Below, piece by piece: positions 58,517-64,000 of a stretch of 64,000 nt of DNA (position 1 is its first letter; each line of letters opens with the position of its first letter). The position numbers and the translations under genes are program-made. A model generated the notes under the pieces. It was not told the DNA's origin. It did no database searches and worked only from the letters and a program-made list of their open reading frames with translations. Source of the DNA: Moniliella sp. 'wahieum' (Eukaryota; Basidiomycota; Moniliellomycetes; Moniliellales; Moniliellaceae); NCBI GenBank assembly GCA_003971905.1, contig RSEE01000126.1:62001-126000 (forward strand). Reading direction: 5' to 3'.

Positions 58517-59705
58517 GCCTGAGAGCCAAGCTGAGCTGGGTCCTTGGTAGATAAGAGAGGCGCGTTGCGACAGCAGGAGGTGGCGGCCTTCGACGTTGGG
58601 AATACCATGGTCCATGGCGCTGGGAGGCGCAAGCGGAAGCGAGCCTGCGGGAAACTGTGTGCTGATCATGGTTCGGGGAAACAGTATCCTTCTTTGTTGC
58701 CATGTACTGATAGCACAGGTGCCTCCCCCCACACACACACTCATGCGCACCGGGGCCACGCCTTACGGGGGCGCGACTTGGCCTTCTGCACAACAATGTT
58801 GGGTGTAGTCTCTGGTCTCTACGAGCGGACGAGGAGGTGCCTAGTGTGGTACCCGGGGAAGGGCAAGGCGAGCAAGCAAGGCAGGCGGGGCGATTGGGTC
58901 GATGGATGGCCATGATCGATGATCCATTCGGGCCGGGAGCAGCAGAGGCTGAGGGCAGGATGGCTAGAAGAGAACCTGGCGCCCACGTACAGGAAGAGAG
59001 GAGAAGCGCACGTGGTGCTCGGTGGATGATTCATCGGTGCGATGGAGCAAGGCAGTGGAGAGGAGGCAGACACAGTCATCGATTCGTCAAGAGGTGTCTA
59101 CTAATATTCCGTGAAGTGGACGATGCGGACTCACCAACCAACAGCACCGGCCTTGCGCCGCCAGGCCATCGTGTACTGCTGACAACGGTCGGGTCAGTAC
59201 GAGGGGCACGTAGCGGGAGCAGATGGAAAACAAGGGAGAGAACCGATGGCCGGGCGGGCCAAATTGCCATGGGCGTTGGTACGATTGAATCTGCGCGATA
59301 TCTGATGTGACACGTAACTGCGACACGCAGTGTGAGTTGCCGTCCGCACTGAAGTACTGAGTTACTGATGGCTCGGAAACTATGGTGCTTGCAAATTCGG
59401 CACGCTGTGCCGGAGTTCATCTCGGCGATGGGATGCTGGGGATGGATGCTGGGATGGATGCTGGGATGGGTGTGTCGAGAGGAAGAGGAGGGTGAACGAA
59501 GAAAAAGACAAGACGCAGAGGAGGCTGCCAGTGGCTGCGATTGGCAACCGAGGGCAAGGAGTGTTGCTATGTGCAAGGCACAGCGCCTGTGTGGCGCGCG
59601 CTGCTAAGCTAAGCCAAGCCCAGCCAAGCCACAGCGAAGACATCCGCCGGAAGCTCCACCACCACCATCGCCCGCTGCCTCCACCTCGTGTGCTGTGTGT
59701 CGACG
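58517..59705. other. Intergenic, no gene seen
   Basis: GGGATGCTGGGATGGATGCT tandem repeat at about 59430-59470. AGCCAAGCCC short repeats at 59606-59630. No supported gene. Confidence 0.45.
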
Positions 59706-61887
59706 ATGCCCAGCGCCATGCCCAGCGCCATGCCAGCGCCATGCCCAGCACCCTCCCCCCCGCCAGCCCCCCGCCAGCCCCGCCCGCTCCCGCTCGGCCA
59801 GCACATCGGCCGATGTGTTTGCGCCCGGCATGTTTGCCCGCCCCGGCGCCCACGCCCCCCGCGCCCGCACCACCCGCGGCAACTCGCTCGCCACCCCCGC
59901 CGCCACGCACGCCGCCCTCCAGCACACCGCCCACATCGCCGCCTCCCTCCCTCCCTCACCCAGCGCCCGCGCCCGCCCACCCGCCCGTCGCCCGCACGCC
60001 CTCCGTGCCCATCATCCCCCGCCCGCGCCCGCGCCCGCGCCCGCCGCTGCCCCGCCCCCGAGCCCGCCTTCGACACACCCGCCGACGCCCACTCCCTCCA
60101 CTCGGCAGCATCCACTCCGCCGCCTCCCCCTCGCCTCGCCCTACCGCGAGTCCGTGCCCATCCCCGCCGCCGCGCGGCCCCTAACCCCGGCCCCGCCGCC
60201 GCCGCCACCGCCCTGCCCTCGCCCTCGCTCGACGCGTCCAGCGTCCCAGCCACCCCTCCTCCGACCCGGCCCTCGGCTCCACCCACCTGACCCCGCGCGA
60301 CTTTGGCCGCCGCAGCTCGCGTGCGTCGGGTCCCAAGGCGTGCTTTGCCCATCCCCCCCGCGCCCGCCCAGCCGCCCCCGCGCTCTCCTCCCCGCGCTCG
60401 TCCCTCGTGCCCGACTCGCCGGTCCACCGCATCCCCACCCCGCGCTCCCTCGTGTTGCCCCCGGCGCCTGTCGTCGACTTTAGCCAGCTCTCTGCCTCCA
60501 CCTCGCTTCCCGCCGCTCCGGTCTCCACCCCGCCTCTCTCCCCCGCCCCCGTTGACGGCGTCGAGGCGGGCGTGGCCAAGCTCGCGCTGTGGGAGCCGTC
60601 GCAGAGCACGTCGGTTGGCGCCAGCCGCGCTTCCTCGCCCCTCGTGCCTGCCTCCGACACGGCGTCCGGGCAGGAACAGCTGCCCTCCATGGCCACGTTG
60701 GGAGAAGCGAGTCGAACAGTGGTGTACAAGGAAAATGGACAGGGGATCAAGTTTGGCCAACTGTTTACCACCCGCAAGACAGTGGTCATTTTGCGTCGCA
60801 ATGGCAATGCCCCCACTTCCAGAACTATGTCAAGACATTGTGCAATGTCAACATGGCCGTCTTGGGCAAGGCTGGCTACTCGTTGATTGTGCTCGGCCCG
60901 GGCCCCGGGTAGCGGCCATGACCCACTTTCAAGAAACGTTCCCGGTGCCCTTTTCGCTGTATGCCGACCCGGACCAGAGCGTGGCCAAGGTGCTCGGCAT
61001 GCACGCCTACGTGCCCGACCCTTCGCCGGACCGAACCGGGAAAAAGGCAAGCAAAACCACGTTGCGCAAAGTCGGCTTGCTCCATCTGCCCTCGGCGCAC
61101 CATGGCAGCAGCACCACCCACCCTGCCAGCTGGACCATCCGCACCCTGTGGGGGGGCAGTTTGTGCTGGGTCCGGGCCTGCGGTGCAGCTGGGCGCACCG
61201 TCTGACGGCGCGTCGGACTATCGCGAGATCGAAACGGTCTTGTTGGCGGTGGGCGTGACGAATGCCATGTTGCCGTTGCGGCAACAAATTGATCCGACCG
61301 ATCGCGCGCGCGCGCGTTGGAAACGGTCGACTACTGGTCAGCTGAAAAACCGTACTAACCAACCCACCCCAAACGCCACGCACCAAGTCAAAAGAACAAC
61401 TCGAGCGGCTCCTTGGCCCCGCCCCCAGCCACGGCCTCCCATGGCGCCACAGCCCTGTTGCACGAAAGCAAACAACGCATCTCGCTCTTGCTCGGTCGCA
61501 ACAAACACCAACACCAACACCAACATCTCTCCTGCTTCCTCGTGTCAGGCACGGCGCCGTCCCTGCCTACGCCCCCAGCGCAGCGGACTGGAAAGCGTAT
61601 CGCACTTTTCCCCCAGCTTGCACAACCCGATCCCAGCGCCGCCGCTTCCGCCTCCGACCCACCGCCGCTTGTTCCTAGCCCTACCAGCCCGCACCCGTGG
61701 CGCACGGACGAGGCACGGGTACGGCCCTCGGCTCGCTGGACCGAGTCGAGTCGCCAACGGTCGCGTCCGCCGCCAGGGCAGTGGCAATGGTAGTGGTAGC
61801 GGTACTGCCCGACCAGGCCAGCCGAGCAAAATGTCCATTCGACAACTTACCACCGCCGCTCTCCAGCCTATGGACACGCAGGACTAA
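59706..61887 (+). CDS. AhpC/TSA-type thioredoxin-fold protein with long Pro/Ala-rich N-terminus
   Basis: The ATG at 59706 opens MPSAMPSAMPAP and about 330 codons of Pro/Ala/Ser low complexity. The globular part starts near 60690: VVYKENGQGIKFGQLF and TRKTVVIFVRHWQCPHCQDYVK (about 60775-60835). The latter is the CPxCxDYV active-site motif of the AhpC/TSA antioxidant family found in fungi (PF13911-like). Then AGYSLIVLGPGPGRVAAMTH, FQETFPVPFSLYADPDQSVA and KVLGMHAYVPD follow, then VGGQFVLGPGLRCSWAHRL. A short intron (about 61338-61386; GTCAGC, CTAAC branch, AAG) precedes SKEQLERLLGPAPSHGLPW. The last frame ends MSIRQLTTAALQPMDTQD at 61887. The substrate and whether it is an active peroxidase are unknown. 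Many frame changes. Confidence 0.7.
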
Positions 61888-64000
61888 GCAGGAGCCAGGA
61901 CGACAAATCCATCTGTCATTCATTGTTTTTTTCTGCTTGCTTCTGCTCGTGCCCTTGCTCTTGCTCCGCTTCTGCTTCCGCGTCCGCTCCCGCTTCCGTC
62001 TCGCCCGCGCGCACACAACGCATGCACATGCACATAAATCTCCCTTTTACTTTCTTTTTTTTCGCTACTCTTTTTTCAGGTTTTTGCCCAAGTGGGCTCT
62101 TTGCCTTGGCTCTTTGTCCCGTATACCTCTCTCTTTCTTTCTCTTTCTCTCCTCGTATGCACCCTATCCACCCGTTCTCTCTCCTTTAAGGGGCTCCTGA
62201 TTACCACTCTTTCCTTTCCACCTTGGATTGCCTATCGTTTCGTTGCGTTCGTTGCGTTTCGTTCTTTCTCCTTTTTCTTTTTCTTTTTCTTTTTTCCTTT
62301 TTCTTTTTCCTTCTTGTTGGTGCCAGTGCGACCTCCTGTATACCTGCCCTTCTTCGTTCCAGCCGCTCGCACGCTGCGTCGCGCCGCGTCGCGTCCGTTG
62401 TTCTTGTAGCCTCGTTCTCGGAGGGGGGTGGTGGTAGTGGTAGTGGCTGTGGTCGGGTGTTGGGATGAGCTTGTTGGTGTGGCGATAGACGAGGCGGCTA
62501 GAGAGGTGGTTGCTTCAGCGGTGGATGCGATGCGGATACGGATGCGGATGGGTGTGGGGGTGTGTATCGTAGCAGCGGGCGGGACGAGTCGGGGGTTGGA
62601 ACCTCAGCCAGAGGCGCTACGAACCTGCACTGATGTGTGTACGTTACGCTCGACACCGGCTCGCCCCACACCATCATGCTCTTGGGTCACGGCTCGACGA
62701 CCACCTCCATTTTCGTCTCTCTGGTGTGTTCATATACTTCATATACCGTTCTCCATTGAGCGCCAAGAGGCCACCACGAAGTGGCTCACCATGCATCCCT
62801 TTTCCTCCAGAAGACTCTAGGCTGGTCGTTAACGCAAGTCGAGATAGGGGCAAGAGTGGGGAGAGCGGGAGGTCGCTCCGAGCCACAGGACAGTAGTCGT
62901 ATACGCCATCCACGCTCTCGTCCACGTTGACAGCCGGTGGGGGATACAGTAGTGAGCAGATCCTCTTACTTTCATCCCCATCGTGACCGGGTCCAATGGG
63001 TGCATACAGGTTCAATGCTTCTCGGGCCCAATGGACTTGCGTCCGCGGCACGTCATCTTTGCCATATCCGCCCAACCGCGGCAGGCTCAGCCTTGGGGCG
63101 TAGGCTTTGTGGCTCCCGTTTGGCCGGATACGTTGTGGCCCGAACGGGTTGGTGGTCCCCTCCCTACTACTGGCACTGCAGTGCGGGTGGTCTGTGGTCC
63201 GCGTTATTTTTTGCTTTTTTGCTTTCTGTTCATTGCTTTGAGCGCAAGCGAACTTTGATCACGCTCCGCTAATACCGTTAAGAGGGCACCACCACCAGGA
63301 TGGGAGGAGAGGAGAGGCGCCGCACCGACAGTATACTCGTCTGTTCGCTCCTCGATTCGTCTGCCCAATCCAGCTTCAAGTGGGTACGATAGGGTAGATT
63401 ATAACGATCTAGTAGTAGTTGGCTTTATTCGTCGGGCTCCATCTCGGAGTCGTAGAGGTCATGGAATTGAACATCTGACGAAAATCTAGTCCCATCTCCG
63501 ATCCTCGTACCATCTACCGTATCGACCAACGAGGCTATCGACAATGGAGCTCAGCAGACTAAGGTAACCGGTAACAGGAGATGGAGATGGGGAAAGGATG
63601 AGGTCCTATTCATCGAGTGGGAAGAAGGCGAGGTATATATGCCTCGGAGAAGATGTGAACCCGCGAACCAAGTCACACGGAGAAAGAAAGGGAGCATGGA
63701 CAAAGTGGGAAAAACAGTCTAGAGAACAATTCAGGGACCAGTCAACCTGGTGACGAGAAGTGTGACCAGGTAGGTCTGATCCCGACATAAATCCTAAAGG
63801 TCTCGACGGTCGATCGTTCTTGTTTCGGCATGGCCGCTGTAAGGGAAACTGGTGGCATGCAGAGTGTACGGCATTGGCAGCCCTCCTCCAGGTTCGGTTC
63901 GCTGGGGCTGCCTTCGTTCGGTCCGATCCGATGCTTTTGCTGGGGGACAAGACAAGACGGAATCATGGAAGCAGGACGTAGGGAGTCTCTTGTCTCTTTT
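61888..64000. other. Right-end 2.1 kb, no supported gene
   Basis: T/C-rich 3' flank of the AhpC/TSA gene (poly-pyrimidine runs at 62040-62070 and 62265-62315), then mixed sequence. A TATA-like GTATATATGCC at 63632-63642 is not followed by a convincing frame on either strand. Confidence 0.4.

Noticed and set aside
63606-63966. Minus-strand ORFs of 74-114 codons near a TATA-like sequence
   Set aside because: No motif and no LTR boundary with a duplication could be found; left as unannotated.

Overview
The window is eukaryotic nuclear DNA from a fungus, most likely a GC-rich basidiomycete. Genes are separated and lie on both strands. Introns are short (about 50-250 nt) with GT...AG ends and CTGAC/CTAAC-like branch sites, and many genes are single-exon. 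The protein set is typically fungal: Ole1-type desaturase with a C-terminal cytochrome b5, Chs4/Skt5, DH-PH-CNH RhoGEF, endosulfine, NAD-glutamate dehydrogenase, Ura5, and an Fdc1/Pad1 pair. Low intron density and high GC would suit Ustilaginomycotina, but that placement is a guess. Nearly every recognisable gene is interrupted by single-base indels, usually in homopolymers. Two LTRs of one young element differ only by four single-base indels and no substitutions, so I read most of these breaks as sequence error rather than gene decay. CDS limits below are envelopes that ignore these frame changes.

Layout, left to right. 1-2341 (-) FHA-domain protein, running off the left edge. 2585-3964 (+) Pex11-family peroxin. 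4720-6351 (+) delta-9 fatty-acid desaturase. 7343-7832 (-) Dabb stress-responsive protein. 8333-12304 (+) long coiled-coil protein. 14070-17050 (-) RhoGEF. 18450-19372 (-) Yip1-family membrane protein. 19541-19627 (+) tRNA-Glu-like gene with intron. 19807-21680 (+) Skt5/Chs4 Sel1-repeat protein. 21801-24440 (-) BRCT protein with a hexanucleotide repeat.

24.7-31.2 kb is a retroelement landing zone around one secreted, Ser/Leu-rich repetitive protein gene (25854-27027, -). It holds a 217-bp solo LTR (24768-24984), a complete 1390-bp non-autonomous LTR element (28095-29484), a 468-bp solo LTR (30322-30789), and a second 217-bp solo LTR of the first family in inverted orientation (30924-31140). 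Each has a perfect 5-bp target-site duplication. A further 493-bp solo LTR sits at 38282-38774.

31318-36407 is a small metabolic neighbourhood: Fdc1/UbiD decarboxylase (-) divergent from Pad1/UbiX flavin prenyltransferase (+), then a GXWXG/DUF4334 protein (-). UbiX makes the prenylated-FMN cofactor that UbiD needs, so the first two work together, probably in phenylacrylic-acid decarboxylation. 39530-40557 is a C2H2 zinc-finger protein, with a second, more damaged zinc-finger-like frame at 41242-41881. 44010-44839 (-) endosulfine and 45646-46583 (+) HAD phosphatase share a divergent promoter. 47738-48789 (+) is a conserved fungal protein of unknown function. 49740-52985 (-) is Gdh2. 54742-55561 (+) is Ura5. 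56023-57273 (-) is mitochondrial EF-Ts. 57797-58516 (+) is a low-molecular-weight tyrosine phosphatase. 59706-61887 (+) is an AhpC/TSA-type thioredoxin-fold protein with a long Pro/Ala-rich N-terminus. The last 2.1 kb shows no gene I can support.
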